Assembly (NCBI RefSeq): GCF_009176645.1
Contig: NZ_AP019007.1
Coordinates: 4,402,001 to 4,466,000 of the forward strand
Length of the DNA stretch: 64,000 nt
Direction: 5' to 3'
From: Enterobacter oligotrophicus
GTDB lineage: Bacteria > Pseudomonadota > Gammaproteobacteria > Enterobacterales > Enterobacteriaceae
In this document: piece by piece, positions 32,592 through 43,688 of the stretch
How positions within the stretch are numbered: the stretch's first letter is position 1
Layout: each line of letters opens with the position of its first letter
Notes under the pieces: model-generated
Databases searched by the model: none
What the model was told of the DNA's origin: nothing
Seen by the model: only the letters and a program-made list of their open reading frames with translations
Made by a program: the position numbers and the translations under genes

Positions 32592-33338
32592 ATGTTAAGC
32601 ATTAAAGATTTACAGGTAAGCGTGGAAGACAAAGCGATCCTGCGCGGCCTCAATTTTGACGTCAAACCAGGTGAAGTTCACGCCATTATGGGGCCGAATG
32701 GCTCAGGGAAAAGTACGCTTTCAGCGACGCTGGCAGGGCGCGAGGATTACGAAGTCACCAGTGGAACGGTGGAGTTTAACGGCAAAGATCTGCTGGAGAT
32801 GTCTCCTGAAGATCGTGCGGGCGAGGGCATCTTTATGGCCTTCCAGTATCCGGTGGAAATTCCCGGCGTCAGCAACCAGTTCTTCCTGCAAACCGCCCTG
32901 AATGCGGTGCGTAAGTATCGTGGCCTGGAGGCGCTGGATCGTTTTGATTTTCAGGATTTAATGGAAGAGAAGATCAAGCTGCTGAAAATGCCGGAAGACC
33001 TGCTGACCCGCTCGGTCAACGTTGGTTTCTCCGGTGGTGAGAAAAAGCGTAACGACATCCTGCAGATGGCAGTACTCGAACCTGAGCTTTGCATTCTCGA
33101 TGAGACCGATTCTGGTCTGGATATTGATGCGCTGAAGATTGTCGCCGATGGCGTCAACTCCCTGCGCGACGGCAAACGCTCGTTTATCATCGTCACCCAC
33201 TACCAGCGTATCCTGGACTATATCAAACCGGATCATGTCCACGTGCTCTATCAGGGGCGTATTGTGAAGTCCGGCGATTTTACGCTGGTCAAACAACTGG
33301 AGGAGCAGGGTTATGGCTGGCTTACCGAACAGCAGTAA
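32592..33338 (+). CDS. sufC: Fe-S assembly ATPase SufC
   Basis: A 248-residue ABC-type ATPase without a membrane partner; it drives shape change in SufBC2D. Walker A GPNGSGKST (about 34-42), signature FSGGEKKRND, Walker B LCILDETDSGLDID and the switch histidine of IIVTHYQ are all intact. The tail EEQGYGWL is conserved. It overlaps the start of sufD by 26 bases. Confidence 0.97.
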   Translation: MLSIKDLQVSVEDKAILRGLNFDVKPGEVHAIMGPNGSGKSTLSATLAGREDYEVTSGTVEFNGKDLLEMSPEDRAGEGIFMAFQYPVEIPGVSNQFFLQTALNAVRKYRGLEALDRFDFQDLMEEKIKLLKMPEDLLTRSVNVGFSGGEKKRNDILQMAVLEPELCILDETDSGLDIDALKIVADGVNSLRDGKRSFIIVTHYQRILDYIKPDHVHVLYQGRIVKSGDFTLVKQLEEQGYGWLTEQQ

Positions 33339-34581
33339 TGCACTCCAGCAATGGCACCGCCTGTTTGAAGCGCAGGGTGAAACACGCTCTGAGCAGGCTC
33401 AGCAGCACCTTCAGCAACTGTTGCGCCTCGGCCTGCCGACGCGTAAGCATGAGAACTGGAAATACACGCCGCTTGATGGCCTGCTGAACGGCGAGTTTGT
33501 GACGCGGCTGGCGGATATCAGCCCGGCCCAGCGTGATGCGCTGGCGCTTAACGTGGATGCCGTGCGCCTGGTGTTTGTCGACGGACAGTTCCGGGCGGAG
33601 CTGAGCGACAACACGCGGGAGAGTGGGTTTGAGATTACCATTAACGACGACCGCCAGCGGCTGACTGCTGCCGTTCAGCCTGAGGTGTTCCTGCATCTCA
33701 CAGAAAGCCTGGCGCAGAGCGTGACGCATATCCATGTGAAGCGTAACCAGCGTCCGGCGAAACCGCTGCTGTTAATGCACATCACTCAGGGGCTGGACGG
33801 TGGCGAGATCAATACGGCGCACTATCGCCATCACCTTGAGCTGGCCGAAGGGGCGGAGGCGACGGTGATGGAGCATTATGTCAGCCTCAATGATACCCGC
33901 CATTTCACGGGCGCACGTCTGACGATGAATGTGGCCGCCAATGCCCAGCTTCACCATATCAAGCTGGCATTTGAAAACCCGCTGAGCCACCACTTCGCCC
34001 ATAATGACATTGTGCTGGGGCAGGACGCTGCGGCGTACAGCCACAGCTTCCTGCTGGGTGATGCCGTGCTGCGACACAACACCAGTACGCAGCTGAACGG
34101 TGAAAATACTACGCTGCGCATCAACAGCCTGGCGATGCCGGTCAACTCGGAAGTGTGTGATACGCGCACCTGGCTTGAGCACAACAAAGGGTATTGCAAC
34201 AGCCGCCAGCTGCATAAAACCATTGTCAGTGACAAAGGCCGCGCGGTGTTTAACGGCCTGATTAACGTGGCGCAGCACGCCATCAAAACCGACGGGCAGA
34301 TGACCAACAACAACCTGCTGTTGGGGCGTCTGGCGGAAGTGGACACCAAACCGCAGCTGGAGATCTACGCCGACGACGTGAAATGCAGCCACGGCGCGAC
34401 GGTCGGGCGCATTGATGACGAACAGATGTTCTATCTGCGCTCGCGCGGTATCGACAGGCAGGCCGCGCAGAAGATGATCATCTATGCCTTTGCGGCAGAG
34501 CTGACGGAAGCGCTGAGCGATGAGGCGTTAAAACAGCAGGTGCTGGCCCGCATAGGCCGGCGTCTTGGAGGCGAAGCATGA
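33313..34581 (+). CDS. sufD: Fe-S assembly scaffold subunit SufD
   Basis: A 422-residue paralogue of SufB that completes the SufBC2D scaffold and is needed for iron acquisition. The N-terminal helical part ([16 protein letters not shown] segment at about 38-48) precedes a beta-helix core. The conserved His of [15 protein letters not shown] (about 360) is present. It overlaps sufC by 26 bases and sufS by four, so expression is tightly coupled. The length agrees with E. coli SufD (423). Confidence 0.96.
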   Translation: MAGLPNSSNALQQWHRLFEAQGETRSEQAQQHLQQLLRLGLPTRKHENWKYTPLDGLLNGEFVTRLADISPAQRDALALNVDAVRLVFVDGQFRAELSDNTRESGFEITINDDRQRLTAAVQPEVFLHLTESLAQSVTHIHVKRNQRPAKPLLLMHITQGLDGGEINTAHYRHHLELAEGAEATVMEHYVSLNDTRHFTGARLTMNVAANAQLHHIKLAFENPLSHHFAHNDIVLGQDAAAYSHSFLLGDAVLRHNTSTQLNGENTTLRINSLAMPVNSEVCDTRTWLEHNKGYCNSRQLHKTIVSDKGRAVFNGLINVAQHAIKTDGQMTNNNLLLGRLAEVDTKPQLEIYADDVKCSHGATVGRIDDEQMFYLRSRGIDRQAAQKMIIYAFAAELTEALSDEALKQQVLARIGRRLGGEA

Positions 34582-35798
34582 GTTTTCCCGTAGAGAAAGT
34601 CCGGGCAGATTTTCCGGTTCTGACCCGAGAAGTGAACGGTCTGCCGCTGGCCTATCTCGACAGTGCTGCCAGCGCGCAGAAACCAAACCAGGTGGTGGAC
34701 GCCGAAGCGGAGTTTTACCGCCACGGCTATGCGGCGGTGCATCGCGGTATTCATACGCTGAGCGCCGAGGCGACTCAGCGTATGGAAAACGTGCGCACCC
34801 AGCTTGCCGCTTTCCTCAATGCGCGCTCGCCGGAAGAGCTGGTGTTTGTGCGCGGGACCACGGAGGGGATCAACCTGGTCGCTAACAGCTGGGGCAACGC
34901 GCAGGTACACGCGGGCGATAACATCATCATCACCCGGATGGAACACCATGCCAATATCGTGCCCTGGCAGATGCTCTGTGAGCGTGTGGGTGCCGAACTG
35001 AGGGTGATCCCGCTTAACGTCGACGGGACGCTGCAGCTTGATCAACTCGACGCGTTGCTGGATGAACACACGCGGCTGGTGGCGGTGACCCAGGTCTCTA
35101 ACGTGCTGGGCACTGAAAACCCGGTGGCAGAGATTATTGAGAAGGCTCATCAGGCGGGCGCGAAGGTGCTGATTGATGGTGCGCAGGCGGTGATGCACCA
35201 CGCGGTCGACGTGCAGGCGCTGGACTGTGATTTCTATGTTTTCTCCGGCCATAAGCTCTACGGGCCTACCGGTATTGGCGTGTTGTACGTCAAAGAAGAT
35301 ATTCTGCAGGCTATGCCGCCGTGGGAAGGGGGCGGTTCGATGATTGCCACCGTCAGCCTGACCGAAGGCACCACCTACGCGCGTGCGCCGTGGCGTTTTG
35401 AGGCGGGCACACCAAACACGGGCGGTATTATTGGGCTTGGCGCGGCGGTCTCTTACGTCTCCGCGATGGGTCTGGACGCCATTCAGGAATACGAACAGCA
35501 GCTGATGCATTACGCATTGCAGGAGCTGGCCGGCGTGCCGGATCTTACGTTATACGGTCCTGCAGAGCGACAGGGTGTAATAGCATTTAATCTGGGTAAA
35601 CACCATGCTTATGATGTGGGCAGTTTCCTTGATAACTACGGCGTGGCCGTGCGTACCGGACACCACTGCGCTATGCCGCTGATGGCGTTTTACCAGGTTC
35701 CGGCGATGTGCCGCGCATCGCTGGTGATGTACAACACAACGGAAGAGGTCGACAGACTGGTGGCGGGACTAAAACGCATTCACCAGCTGCTGGGCTAA
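34578..35798 (+). CDS. sufS: Cysteine desulfurase SufS
   Basis: A 406-residue PLP enzyme that removes sulfur from L-cysteine as a persulfide for cluster assembly. The PLP lysine is in [14 protein letters not shown] (about 226), and the persulfide Cys364 is in [11 protein letters not shown]. Group II features (short loop near the active Cys) match SufS rather than IscS. The ATG overlaps the sufD stop by four bases, and SufE, its sulfur acceptor, is encoded next. Confidence 0.97.
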   Translation: MSFPVEKVRADFPVLTREVNGLPLAYLDSAASAQKPNQVVDAEAEFYRHGYAAVHRGIHTLSAEATQRMENVRTQLAAFLNARSPEELVFVRGTTEGINLVANSWGNAQVHAGDNIIITRMEHHANIVPWQMLCERVGAELRVIPLNVDGTLQLDQLDALLDEHTRLVAVTQVSNVLGTENPVAEIIEKAHQAGAKVLIDGAQAVMHHAVDVQALDCDFYVFSGHKLYGPTGIGVLYVKEDILQAMPPWEGGGSMIATVSLTEGTTYARAPWRFEAGTPNTGGIIGLGAAVSYVSAMGLDAIQEYEQQLMHYALQELAGVPDLTLYGPAERQGVIAFNLGKHHAYDVGSFLDNYGVAVRTGHHCAMPLMAFYQVPAMCRASLVMYNTTEEVDRLVAGLKRIHQLLG

Positions 35799-35811
35799 CG
35801 AGAGGCAAGAG

Positions 35812-36228
35812 ATGGCAGAGTTGCCGGATAAAGAGAAACTGTTGCGTAATTTTGGGCGTTGCGCAAACTGGGAAGAGAAGTACCTCTATATCATTGAGCT
35901 TGGGCAGCGTCTGCCGCCGCTCAGTGAAGAGGCGCATAACCCGGATAATATTATTCAGGGCTGCCAGAGCCAGGTGTGGATCGTGATGCAACCTGACAAA
36001 AACGGTGTGATGGAATTACAGGGCGACAGCGATGCCGCAATTGTGAAAGGGCTGATTGCCGTTGTGTTTATTCTGTATCACCAGATGACGGCGCAGGACA
36101 TTGCCACGTTTGATGTGCGCCCGTGGTTTGAAAAAATGGCGCTAACCCAACACCTCACTCCGTCCCGCTCCCAGGGGCTGGAAGCGATGATCCGCGCGAT
36201 TCGCGCTAAAGCCGCAATCCTTAGCTAG
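35812..36228 (+). CDS. sufE: Sulfur acceptor protein SufE
   Basis: A 138-residue protein that accepts persulfide sulfur from SufS on Cys51 ([10 protein letters not shown]) and delivers it to SufB. It aligns along its length with E. coli SufE. It is last in the suf operon, 13 bases after sufS with GAGAGGCAAGAG as ribosome site, and is followed by a hairpin and T-run. Confidence 0.97.
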   Translation: MAELPDKEKLLRNFGRCANWEEKYLYIIELGQRLPPLSEEAHNPDNIIQGCQSQVWIVMQPDKNGVMELQGDSDAAIVKGLIAVVFILYHQMTAQDIATFDVRPWFEKMALTQHLTPSRSQGLEAMIRAIRAKAAILS

Positions 36229-36256
36229 ACTTAAAAGACAGCATTCATTCTGTTTC

Positions 36257-36285
36257 GCGAGGTGGTTTCTGCCTCGCTGGTTTTT
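36257..36285 (+). terminator. Probable suf operon terminator
   Basis: GCGAGG/CCTCGC stem with a 9-base loop, then TGGTTTTT. Confidence 0.65.
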
Positions 36286-36325
36286 CAGCTTTCTGACGTT
36301 CTGTCAGTGAATAAGGAATCTCAGC

Positions 36326-37339
36326 ATGAAGCGCGCGTCTTTTATAACCCTGGTACTGCTTGGTTCGCTCGGTGCTCTTAATTCAGCCAGAGCGGTAGAT
36401 TACCCTTTGCCGCCTGAGGGCAGCCGTCTTATTGGTCAAAATCAAACCTACACCATTCAGGAAGGCGACAATAAGCTACAAACCATTGCCCGTCGGTTTA
36501 ATACCGCAGCACAGCTTGTTCTTGAAACCAATAATACCATTGCGCCGGTCAATCCTGCGCCGGGAACGGTGATAACGATTCCGTCTCAGATGCTACTGCC
36601 GGATACACCGCGCGAGGGCATTGTGGTGAACCTGGCAGAACTGCGGCTCTATTACTTCCCGCCAGGTGAAAATAGCGTTCAGGTTTACCCGCTGGGGATC
36701 GGGCAGCTTGGGCTGGAAACGCCGGTATCAACTACCCGCGTGAGTCAGAAAATCCCTAACCCAACCTGGACGCCAACAGCGGGCATCAGGGCGCGCTCAC
36801 TGGCACAGGGCATCAAACTGCCCCCGGTGGTGCCCGCAGGGCCAAATAACCCGCTGGGGCGCTATGCATTGCGTTTAGGCATCGGGAATGGGGAATATCT
36901 CATTCACGGGACCAGCGCGCCGGACAGCGTCGGGCTGCGTGTCAGCTCCGGTTGTATGCGCATGAATGCGCCGGACATCAAGGCGCTGTTCGGGCAGGTA
37001 CGCGTCGGTACGCGGGTGCAGATCATTAATGAACCGGTGAAGTTCTCCGTGGAGCCTGACGGTAAACGCTATATTGAAGTTCACCGCCCTCTGGCACAGG
37101 TTGAAGGGGAAAACCCTCAGGTTGCGCCAATTACGCATTCCGCAGAGTTTGCCGCGTTTGTTTCCCAGACGGGGAGTGATAAAGCGCTTATTGATAAAGC
37201 GTTGTCACGTCGGGCGGGCATTCCGGTTGCTGTGTCGGCAGATAATGGCCCGTCCGCCAGTAACCCTGTGTTATCGGTACAGAACAGTCGTGTGTCAACG
37301 GCGGTTGCGGAAGAGGAAGGGGAGAAAGTGACGCAATAG
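36326..37339 (+). CDS. ldtE: L,D-transpeptidase LdtE (YnhG)
   Basis: A 337-residue periplasmic enzyme that forms 3-3 crosslinks in peptidoglycan. It has a signal peptide ending near SARA, a LysM domain (about 43-90, starting [11 protein letters not shown]), and a YkuD catalytic domain with [20 protein letters not shown], where the Cys is the nucleophile. The C-terminal 60 residues are variable and low in similarity to E. coli. LdtE/LdtD-type enzymes differ from those attaching Lpp, although lpp lies next door. AAGGAA precedes the ATG. Confidence 0.94.
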   Translation: MKRASFITLVLLGSLGALNSARAVDYPLPPEGSRLIGQNQTYTIQEGDNKLQTIARRFNTAAQLVLETNNTIAPVNPAPGTVITIPSQMLLPDTPREGIVVNLAELRLYYFPPGENSVQVYPLGIGQLGLETPVSTTRVSQKIPNPTWTPTAGIRARSLAQGIKLPPVVPAGPNNPLGRYALRLGIGNGEYLIHGTSAPDSVGLRVSSGCMRMNAPDIKALFGQVRVGTRVQIINEPVKFSVEPDGKRYIEVHRPLAQVEGENPQVAPITHSAEFAAFVSQTGSDKALIDKALSRRAGIPVAVSADNGPSASNPVLSVQNSRVSTAVAEEEGEKVTQ

Positions 37340-37352
37340 CCGTTTGACGAAG

Positions 37353-37388
37353 GCAAAAAAAATGGCGCACAATGTGCGCCATTTTATT
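37353..37388. terminator. Bidirectional terminator between ldtE and lpp
   Basis: AATGGCGCAC/GTGCGCCATT with an AAT loop; eight A residues on one side and TTTATTAA on the other serve lpp and ldtE respectively. Confidence 0.92.
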
Positions 37389-37399
37389 AACAGGTACTA

Positions 37400-37648
<249 letters not shown>

Positions 37649-37681
37649 CTAGATTGAGTTAATCTCCATGTAGCGTTACAA

Positions 37682-37710
37682 GTATTACACAAAGTTTTTT
37701 AGGTTGAGAA
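37682..37710 (-). promoter_or_regulatory. lpp promoter
   Basis: TTCTCA -35, 17-base AT-rich spacer, TAATAC(T) -10; the sequence down to GCTACATGGAG is almost the same as E. coli lpp. The transcript would start near 37674, giving a 38-base leader. AT-rich DNA upstream resembles the activating upstream region. Confidence 0.88.
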
Positions 37711-37893
37711 TATTTTTTTGATGGGAATACGCCTATTTTTGATCGTTCGCTCAAAGAAGCAACGAATTTGGCATTTTTGTCGAAAAAGCTATGTTAAAAA
37801 AGGCATTTTTCATCGGATTCATCTTAGATAAATCGCGATTAAATAGAAAAACCCGATTTGCTATTTTGTTTAGATATAGCTAATGCCAGCAAT

Positions 37894-37920
37894 AAAAAAA
37901 GCGCCGCGAGGGCGCTTTTT
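37894..37920. terminator. Terminator of pykF (works both ways)
   Basis: GCGCC/GGCGC stem with a GCGAG loop and AAAAAAA/TTTTT flanks. Confidence 0.9.
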
Positions 37921-37946
37921 AACAGAATGCATTCGTTCGGGAATTA

Positions 37947-39359
37947 TTACAGTACGTGAACAGATGCAGTATTGGTTGTGCCTGATGGAACCAGTGCACC
38001 AGAAACCATCACGACAACGTCGCCTTTCTGTGCCAGGCCGCTTTCCAGTGCCAGCGCTTTACCCTGAATGTAGAAATCGTCAGTAGAGGCGATCTCTTTC
38101 ACCAGATGCGCAACAACGCCTTTGCTCAGCACCAGCTGACGCGCCGTGGTTTCGTTGGTGGTCAGTGCCAGGATAGTGGCGTCCGGGAAGTATTTACGTA
38201 CTGCGCGAGCAGATTTACCGCCCTGAGTGGCTACCACGATCAGCGGTGCGTCCAGTTTCTCAGCGGTTTCTACAGCACCACGGCATACTGCTTCGGTGAT
38301 GCGCAGTTTGCGGCTGTCGTTGCTGAAGTCCAGACGGCTGGTCATGACGCGATCGGTACGCTCACAGATGGTCGCCATGATGCTAACGGCTTCCAGCGGG
38401 TATTTCCCTTTCGCGGATTCGCCGGACAGCATCACTGCGTCAGTGCCGTCGAGGATGGCGTTAGCCACGTCGCCTGCTTCAGCGCGGGTAGGGCGTGGGT
38501 TTTTGATCATGGAGTCCAGCATCTGCGTGGCAGTGATAACCACTTTACGCGCGCGAACACACTTCTCGATCATCATCTTCTGCGCGAAGATCACTTCTTC
38601 AACCGGGATCTCAACGCCCAGGTCACCACGTGCAACCATGATGCCGTCAGATGCTTCGAGGATTTCGTCGAAGTTGTTCAGGCCTTCCTGGTTTTCGATT
38701 TTGGAGATGATCTGGATCTTCTCGCCGCCGTGCGCTTTCAGGTGCTCACGGATTTCAACCACGTCGGAACGTTTACGAATGAAGGACGCCGCAACGAAGT
38801 CAACGCCTTGCTCGCAGCCGAAGATCAGGTCTTGCTTGTCTTTTTCAGCCAGGGCTGGCAGAGCGATAGAAACGCCTGGCAGGTTAACGCCTTTGTTTTC
38901 GCCCAGGTCGCCGTTGTTCAGTACCTTACAGATAACCTTGTTGCCTTCGATAGCGGTGACTTCCATACCGATCAGGCCGTCGTCCACCAGCACGGTGTTA
39001 CCCACGGACAGATCGCTGGTGAAGCCTTCATAGGTCACCGCAACGATGTCGTTGTTACCGACAACAGACTTGTCAGTGGTGAAGGTGAAGGTCTGGCCCG
39101 CTTTCAGAGAGACGTCGTTACCGCCTTCGAGTTTGATGGTACGGATTTCTGGACCTTTGGTATCGAGCAGGATAGCGGCTTTTTTACCGGTCTTGCTCAT
39201 CACGTTGCGCAAGTTCTGGATACGCTGACCGTGTTCAGCATAGTCACCGTGGGAGAAGTTCAGACGCATAACGTTCATGCCGGCGTCCAGCATTTTGGTC
39301 AGCATCTCTTCAGATTCGGTTTTCGGGCCGATGGTGCAAACAATTTTCGTCTTTTTCAT
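37947..39359 (-). CDS. pykF: Pyruvate kinase I
   Basis: A 470-residue glycolytic enzyme that makes pyruvate and ATP from phosphoenolpyruvate and ADP; type I is activated by fructose 1,6-bisphosphate. [18 protein letters not shown] and [13 protein letters not shown] at the start, the catalytic [15 protein letters not shown] segment ([11 protein letters not shown]), [16 protein letters not shown] and the effector domain ending NTASVHVL are as in E. coli PykF. The leader is about 230 bases, with a Cra site just after the likely transcription start. It has a terminator directly downstream. Confidence 0.98.
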   Translation of the reverse strand: MKKTKIVCTIGPKTESEEMLTKMLDAGMNVMRLNFSHGDYAEHGQRIQNLRNVMSKTGKKAAILLDTKGPEIRTIKLEGGNDVSLKAGQTFTFTTDKSVVGNNDIVAVTYEGFTSDLSVGNTVLVDDGLIGMEVTAIEGNKVICKVLNNGDLGENKGVNLPGVSIALPALAEKDKQDLIFGCEQGVDFVAASFIRKRSDVVEIREHLKAHGGEKIQIISKIENQEGLNNFDEILEASDGIMVARGDLGVEIPVEEVIFAQKMMIEKCVRARKVVITATQMLDSMIKNPRPTRAEAGDVANAILDGTDAVMLSGESAKGKYPLEAVSIMATICERTDRVMTSRLDFSNDSRKLRITEAVCRGAVETAEKLDAPLIVVATQGGKSARAVRKYFPDATILALTTNETTARQLVLSKGVVAHLVKEIASTDDFYIQGKALALESGLAQKGDVVVMVSGALVPSGTTNTASVHVL

Positions 39360-39563
39360 GACAGTCTTAGTCTTTAAGTTGGGAAGGATATGGAAATCTC
39401 GCTCCGGGGGCGCACCGCCGCGGAGTCAAACCTGTGTTGCAAAAGAGTATATGACACGCACTAAGGATAGGAGACATCAAATGAGCGTGCAGAAGAAAGT
39501 GTGCCTGAGTGTCAGCCCAACGAAGGAGAGGAGAAATTGTACGTTGTTTTTTGTATTCCAAGC

Positions 39564-39600
39564 GCTGAAACCATTCACCAGGGATTAGGCGCGCATTATA
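39564..39600 (-). promoter_or_regulatory. pykF -10 element and Cra operator
   Basis: A perfect TATAAT (39595-39600, minus strand) with a weak TTCCTT -35 at 18-base range. GCTGAAACCATTCACC (39564-39579) matches 13 of 16 Cra consensus positions and would lie around +9 to +24, a repression position as in E. coli pykF. Confidence 0.75.
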
Positions 39601-39736
39601 CGCTGATTTTCAGCAAAAAGGAAAATGAAAACAGCGTTTCAAAAATAATCTGTGCAGTTTCACACAATATTGTTATCAAGGCGTTAAGGCATAATGACAT
39701 CTTATGGCGGCAGGCCGAACGCCCGCCGCATTTTGC

Positions 39737-40882
39737 TCAGATTTTCAGCGCCTGGTGGAGATCGGCGATTAAGTCTTTCGCATCCTCAATCCCGACTGAG
39801 AGGCGGATCAACTGAGGAACAATGCCGTTAGCCAGACGTTGTTCCAGCGGAATGGAGGCATGGGTCATGCTGTAAGGCTGGCTGACCAGACTTTCCACAC
39901 CGCCCAGGCTTTCGGCAAGGGTGAACAGCTTCAGGTTACGGATAACCTCTGTCGCCCGTTGCGCATCACCTTTTACCACCACGGCGATCATGCCGCCCGG
40001 CAGCGCCATCTGGGAGCGGGCGAGCGAATACTGTGGGTGCGACTCTACCCCCGGATAGAAGACTTTTTCCACCTGCGGGTGCTGCTCAAGCCATTGCGCA
40101 ATCGCGAGTGCGTTGGTGCTGTGCTTCTCCACACGCAACGCAAGGGTGCGAATACCGCGCAGGGTCAGGAAGCTGCTAAACGGATCAAGCACGCCGCCGA
40201 TGGCGTTCTGCAGGTAACCCAGCGTGTCAGCCAGGGCTTTGTTATCCCCCACGACCGCCAGCCCAGCCACCACGTCAGAGTGGCCGTTAAGATATTTGGT
40301 AGCAGAATGCACCACAATATCGAAACCCGACTCCAGAGGGCGGTGAATGACCGGTGACGCAAACGTATTATCTGCCACGCTGATGAGGTTATGACGCCGG
40401 GCAATCGTGGCAATAGCCGCCAGATCCGCCAGCTTCAGCAGGGGATTGGTCGGCGTTTCCACCCAGATCATCCGGGTATCCGGGCGAATGGCGGCTTCCA
40501 GCCCCGCCAGATCGTCCGGTTTAATCCAGCTGACCTGCAGACCGGTACTGCGCTTGCGCACGTTTTCAATCAGGCGATACGTCCCGCCGTAGACGTCATC
40601 AATGGCGACGATATGGCTGTCTTTATCCAGCAGTTCGAGCACGGTGGAAATGGCCGCCAGCCCTGACGCAAAGGCGTAGCCACGCGTCCCGCCTTCCAGT
40701 TTAGCAATCGCCGTTTCCAGCGCATGGCGGGTCGGGTTACCGCTGCGGGAATATTCATAGCCGGTATGTTCTCCCGGTGACGGCTGCGCAAACGTTGAGG
40801 TGGCGTAAATCGGCGGCATCACCGCACCGTGCTGATCGTTAAACTCGCCGCTATGAACGCTGAGAGTGGCCAGATTTTTCAT
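39737..40882 (-). CDS. mtcC: Cystathionine gamma-lyase of the reverse transsulfuration pathway
   Basis: A 381-residue PLP enzyme of the Cys/Met metabolism family (MetB/MetC/CGL). The PLP lysine is in VVHSATKYLNGHSDVVAG (about 198), with YEYSRSGNPTRHALE and GGTRGYAFASGLAA near the N-terminus. On its own it could be a cystathionine gamma-synthase. The four-base overlap with a cystathionine beta-synthase gene makes gamma-lyase, which splits cystathionine to cysteine, 2-oxobutyrate and ammonia, the better call. Klebsiella mtcBC encodes this pair for methionine-to-cysteine recycling; that name is used by analogy. Confidence 0.82.
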   Translation of the reverse strand: MKNLATLSVHSGEFNDQHGAVMPPIYATSTFAQPSPGEHTGYEYSRSGNPTRHALETAIAKLEGGTRGYAFASGLAAISTVLELLDKDSHIVAIDDVYGGTYRLIENVRKRSTGLQVSWIKPDDLAGLEAAIRPDTRMIWVETPTNPLLKLADLAAIATIARRHNLISVADNTFASPVIHRPLESGFDIVVHSATKYLNGHSDVVAGLAVVGDNKALADTLGYLQNAIGGVLDPFSSFLTLRGIRTLALRVEKHSTNALAIAQWLEQHPQVEKVFYPGVESHPQYSLARSQMALPGGMIAVVVKGDAQRATEVIRNLKLFTLAESLGGVESLVSQPYSMTHASIPLEQRLANGIVPQLIRLSVGIEDAKDLIADLHQALKI

Positions 40883-42264
40883 CGTGTGTTCCTTTCTTGT
40901 TGTAGACGGTTGCGCCAGGCGGTGAGGACGTCGCTGCGCGTGATCAGGCCGAGAAAGCGCTCGTTGTCAGTGATAACGGCGACCAGTCCGCGGTCAAAAA
41001 TGGCGTGCAGGTCGCTCTCCGGTGCGTGCTTATCAAGAAACTCCACCTGCCGCGTCATCGCCTGAGTGACGGGGAGGGTGAAACGATCGCCTTCGCCGCC
41101 GATGTGCCGCAGCAGATCCCACTCGTCGATGATACCGACGACCTTACCGTCATCCAGCACAGGAAGCTGGGAGATGTCGTACAAACGCATCCGTGCCAGC
41201 ACGGTGGAGAGAGTGTCATCCGGTGAGGCGGTAACGGTCGCGCCTTCATCGTGGCGAAGGGCGATGTAGTCGGAAAGATCGCCAGCCTGAGGGCGCGTAA
41301 TTAGCCCCTGCTGACGCATCCAGTCGTCGTTGAACATCTTCGAGAGATATTTATTACCGCTGTCGCAGGCGAAGGTGACAACGCGCTTCGGCGTGGTCTG
41401 CGCCTGGCAGTATTTCAGTGCGGCTGCCAGCAAAGTGCCGCTGGAGGAACCCGCCAGAATGCCTTCCGTTTTCAGCAGCGCGCGTGCGGTTGTAAAGGCT
41501 TCCTGGTCGGTAATACGCCAGGCGCGATGAACGCCCTCGATGTGCGCCAGCGGGGGAATGAAGTCTTCACCGATCCCTTCAACCAGCCATGAACCCGCAT
41601 CGTGGTAGCGCCCGGTCTCCACCTGATCGGCGAGAACCGAACCCGCAGGGTCGGCCAGCACAAACTCCGTATGCGGGGAGTGCCCGGCAAACCAGGCCTG
41701 CAGGCCCCCCAGCGTGCCGCCGGAACCGACGCCGACCACGATGGCATCAATGTTTCCATCGAGTTGCTCGTACAGTTCCGGCGCGGTGGTGGTGCGGTGC
41801 GCCAGCGGGTTGGCTTCATTATTAAACTGATCAATATAAAACGCGCCGGGCAGGTCGTTCGCCAGCCGTTGGGCGTAATCCTGATAATAGGCCGGATGAC
41901 CTTTGTTGACGTCGGAACGGGTCAGCACCACCTGAGCCCCCAGCGCGCGCAGGTGGAATATTTTTTCGCGGCTCATTTTGTCGGGCACCACCAGAATCAG
42001 CGAATACCCTTTCTGTGCGGCAATCAGCGCCAGCCCGAGGCCGGTATTCCCGGCGGTGGCCTCAATAATCGTGCCGCCGGGCAGCAGCAGACCTTTGCGC
42101 TCCGCTTCATTAATCATCGACAGCGCGACGCGATCTTTGATCGAACCACCGGGGTTTTGGTTTTCCAGCTTAAGAAACAGCGAGCACGGGCCGGTATCGA
42201 GTTTATGTAGCTGGATCAGCGGCGTGCGGCCAATCAGTTCGGTAACGGAATGATAAATCGTCAT
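40879..42264 (-). CDS. mtcB: Cystathionine beta-synthase with C-terminal CBS domains
   Basis: A 461-residue PLP enzyme that joins homocysteine and serine to cystathionine. The fold type II core (1-320) has the PLP lysine in NPGGSIKDRVAL and the EATAGNTGLGLALIAA and VGVGSGGTLGG loops. A pair of CBS (Bateman) domains follows (about 335-455), which usually bind adenosyl compounds and regulate the enzyme. No haem-binding N-terminal extension is present, as in bacterial and yeast forms. The next gene overlaps it by four bases. It is divergent from a MetN-type gene across 401 bases. Confidence 0.86.
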   Translation of the reverse strand: MTIYHSVTELIGRTPLIQLHKLDTGPCSLFLKLENQNPGGSIKDRVALSMINEAERKGLLLPGGTIIEATAGNTGLGLALIAAQKGYSLILVVPDKMSREKIFHLRALGAQVVLTRSDVNKGHPAYYQDYAQRLANDLPGAFYIDQFNNEANPLAHRTTTAPELYEQLDGNIDAIVVGVGSGGTLGGLQAWFAGHSPHTEFVLADPAGSVLADQVETGRYHDAGSWLVEGIGEDFIPPLAHIEGVHRAWRITDQEAFTTARALLKTEGILAGSSSGTLLAAALKYCQAQTTPKRVVTFACDSGNKYLSKMFNDDWMRQQGLITRPQAGDLSDYIALRHDEGATVTASPDDTLSTVLARMRLYDISQLPVLDDGKVVGIIDEWDLLRHIGGEGDRFTLPVTQAMTRQVEFLDKHAPESDLHAIFDRGLVAVITDNERFLGLITRSDVLTAWRNRLQQERNTR

Positions 42265-42665
42265 GAGGGTTTCCCTTTAAGAAGTTCATGACGGGATGAT
42301 AGGACCGTGAATTTTTCTCAATAAAGAACGTTTCACTGTCTTTTAGAACAGAAAAGCATATTCATGCCAGTTTTGGATGTCAGGAAAGCAAGACGTAAAG
42401 TGCTCTGGATGTGAGGATGGCTATACAGGCATAAAATGCTGCAAAAATAGCCATTTTTACCGGTGGTGGTCGGTGATATATGCATCTGGCAGATATTCAT
42501 TGCTGAAAATAGTCTAAATGCCTGGTGCCCTGTTATTTCGCTGCTTATTTCCGGTCGTTATAAGACATTCCTTTTTGGTCATTTAAAACCTGATCACCTC
42601 TGTTTACACTCATTTGGACATCCATACTGCTAAACCGCTATATGCGTAACGGATAAAGAATAAGA
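42265..42665. other. Divergent control region of mtcBC and the met-type transporter
   Basis: No reading frame or RNA gene is evident. The region is AT-rich. Partial MetJ-box-like octamers (GGATGTCA near 42374, AGACGTAA near 42391, GGACATCC near 42616) each match only five or six of eight positions, too weak to call alone. In Klebsiella the mtc genes answer to CysB, Cbl and MetJ, so sites would be expected here. Confidence 0.4.
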
Positions 42666-43688
42666 ATGATTGTACTCAGGAATATTTCGAAGGTTTTTGA
42701 CAACGGAAAGGTGGCACTCACTGCCGTTGATAACGTCAATTTGACGATCGAACAGGGACAAATTTACGGCATTATCGGTTACAGCGGCGCAGGGAAAAGT
42801 ACCCTGATCCGCCTGCTGAATGGCCTCGAAAAACCGAGTACCGGGAGCGTCACCATTAACGGGCAGGGCATCTCTGCCGCAAAGGGTGAAGCGCTGCGCC
42901 AGGCGCGTCTGAAGATCAGCATGGTATTCCAGCACTTCAACCTGCTGTGGTCGCGCACGGTGAACGAGAACATCGCCTTCTCAATGCAAATCGCCGGCGT
43001 GCCCAAAGCCAACATCAAGGCCCGCGTGGCCGAGCTGGTGGCGCTGGTCGGGCTGAAGGGGCGCGAAAATGCGTACCCTTCGCAGCTCAGTGGCGGGCAA
43101 AAGCAGCGGGTAGGCATCGCGCGTGCGCTGGCGAATAACCCGGATGTACTGCTCTGCGATGAAGCAACCTCCGCGCTCGACCCGCAGACCACCGATCAGA
43201 TCCTTGACCTGCTGCTGGATATTAACCGTCGTTTTAAGCTGACTATCGTGCTGATTACCCACGAGATGCACGTGGTGCGCAAAATCTGCGACCGCGTGGC
43301 GGTGATGGAGAACGGCAAAGTAGTGGAAGAGGGCGACGTGCTGAGCGTCTTTACCCATCCACAGCAGCCCATCACGCAACAGTTTGTCCGTCAGGTAAGC
43401 CAGTATGCCGAGGAAGAGACGTTCAATACTGAACTGGCAAACGAGCTGGAAGGCACGGTTATCCGGCTGACCTTCACCGGGCACAGCACGCATAAGCCGA
43501 TCGTGGGGGAACTGACGCTGCGCTACGGCCTGCCGTTTAATATCCTGCACGGAAAAATGACGCAAACCGCCCACGGTGTTTTCGGGCAACTCTGGGTACA
43601 CGTGGTGGCATCTGACGAACAACTGAACAATATCCTTGCCGACCTGCAGCAAAGTGATATTCAGGGCGAGGTGATTAAACATGGCTGA
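42666..43688 (+). CDS. Methionine-type ABC transporter ATP-binding protein (MetN family)
   Basis: A 340-residue ATPase with Walker A GYSGAGKSTL (about 38-47), signature LSGGQKQRV, Walker B VLLCDEATSALD and the switch His in LITHEMHV. A C-terminal NIL domain (about 265-335), the substrate-sensing domain particular to MetN, distinguishes it from general amino acid ATPases. E. coli metN lies elsewhere, so this is likely a second system. It is divergent from the cystathionine genes, which fits methionine import for sulfur recycling. Confidence 0.88.
   Translation: MIVLRNISKVFDNGKVALTAVDNVNLTIEQGQIYGIIGYSGAGKSTLIRLLNGLEKPSTGSVTINGQGISAAKGEALRQARLKISMVFQHFNLLWSRTVNENIAFSMQIAGVPKANIKARVAELVALVGLKGRENAYPSQLSGGQKQRVGIARALANNPDVLLCDEATSALDPQTTDQILDLLLDINRRFKLTIVLITHEMHVVRKICDRVAVMENGKVVEEGDVLSVFTHPQQPITQQFVRQVSQYAEEETFNTELANELEGTVIRLTFTGHSTHKPIVGELTLRYGLPFNILHGKMTQTAHGVFGQLWVHVVASDEQLNNILADLQQSDIQGEVIKHG

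Noticed and set aside
38106-39377. 423-codon open frame opposite pykF
   Set aside because: Shadow of a highly expressed gene with strong codon bias; no ribosome site or family.
42370-42625. MetJ-box-like octamers between mtcB and the MetN-type gene
   Set aside because: Each matches only five or six of eight positions and they are not in tandem, so they cannot be called as a MetJ operator.
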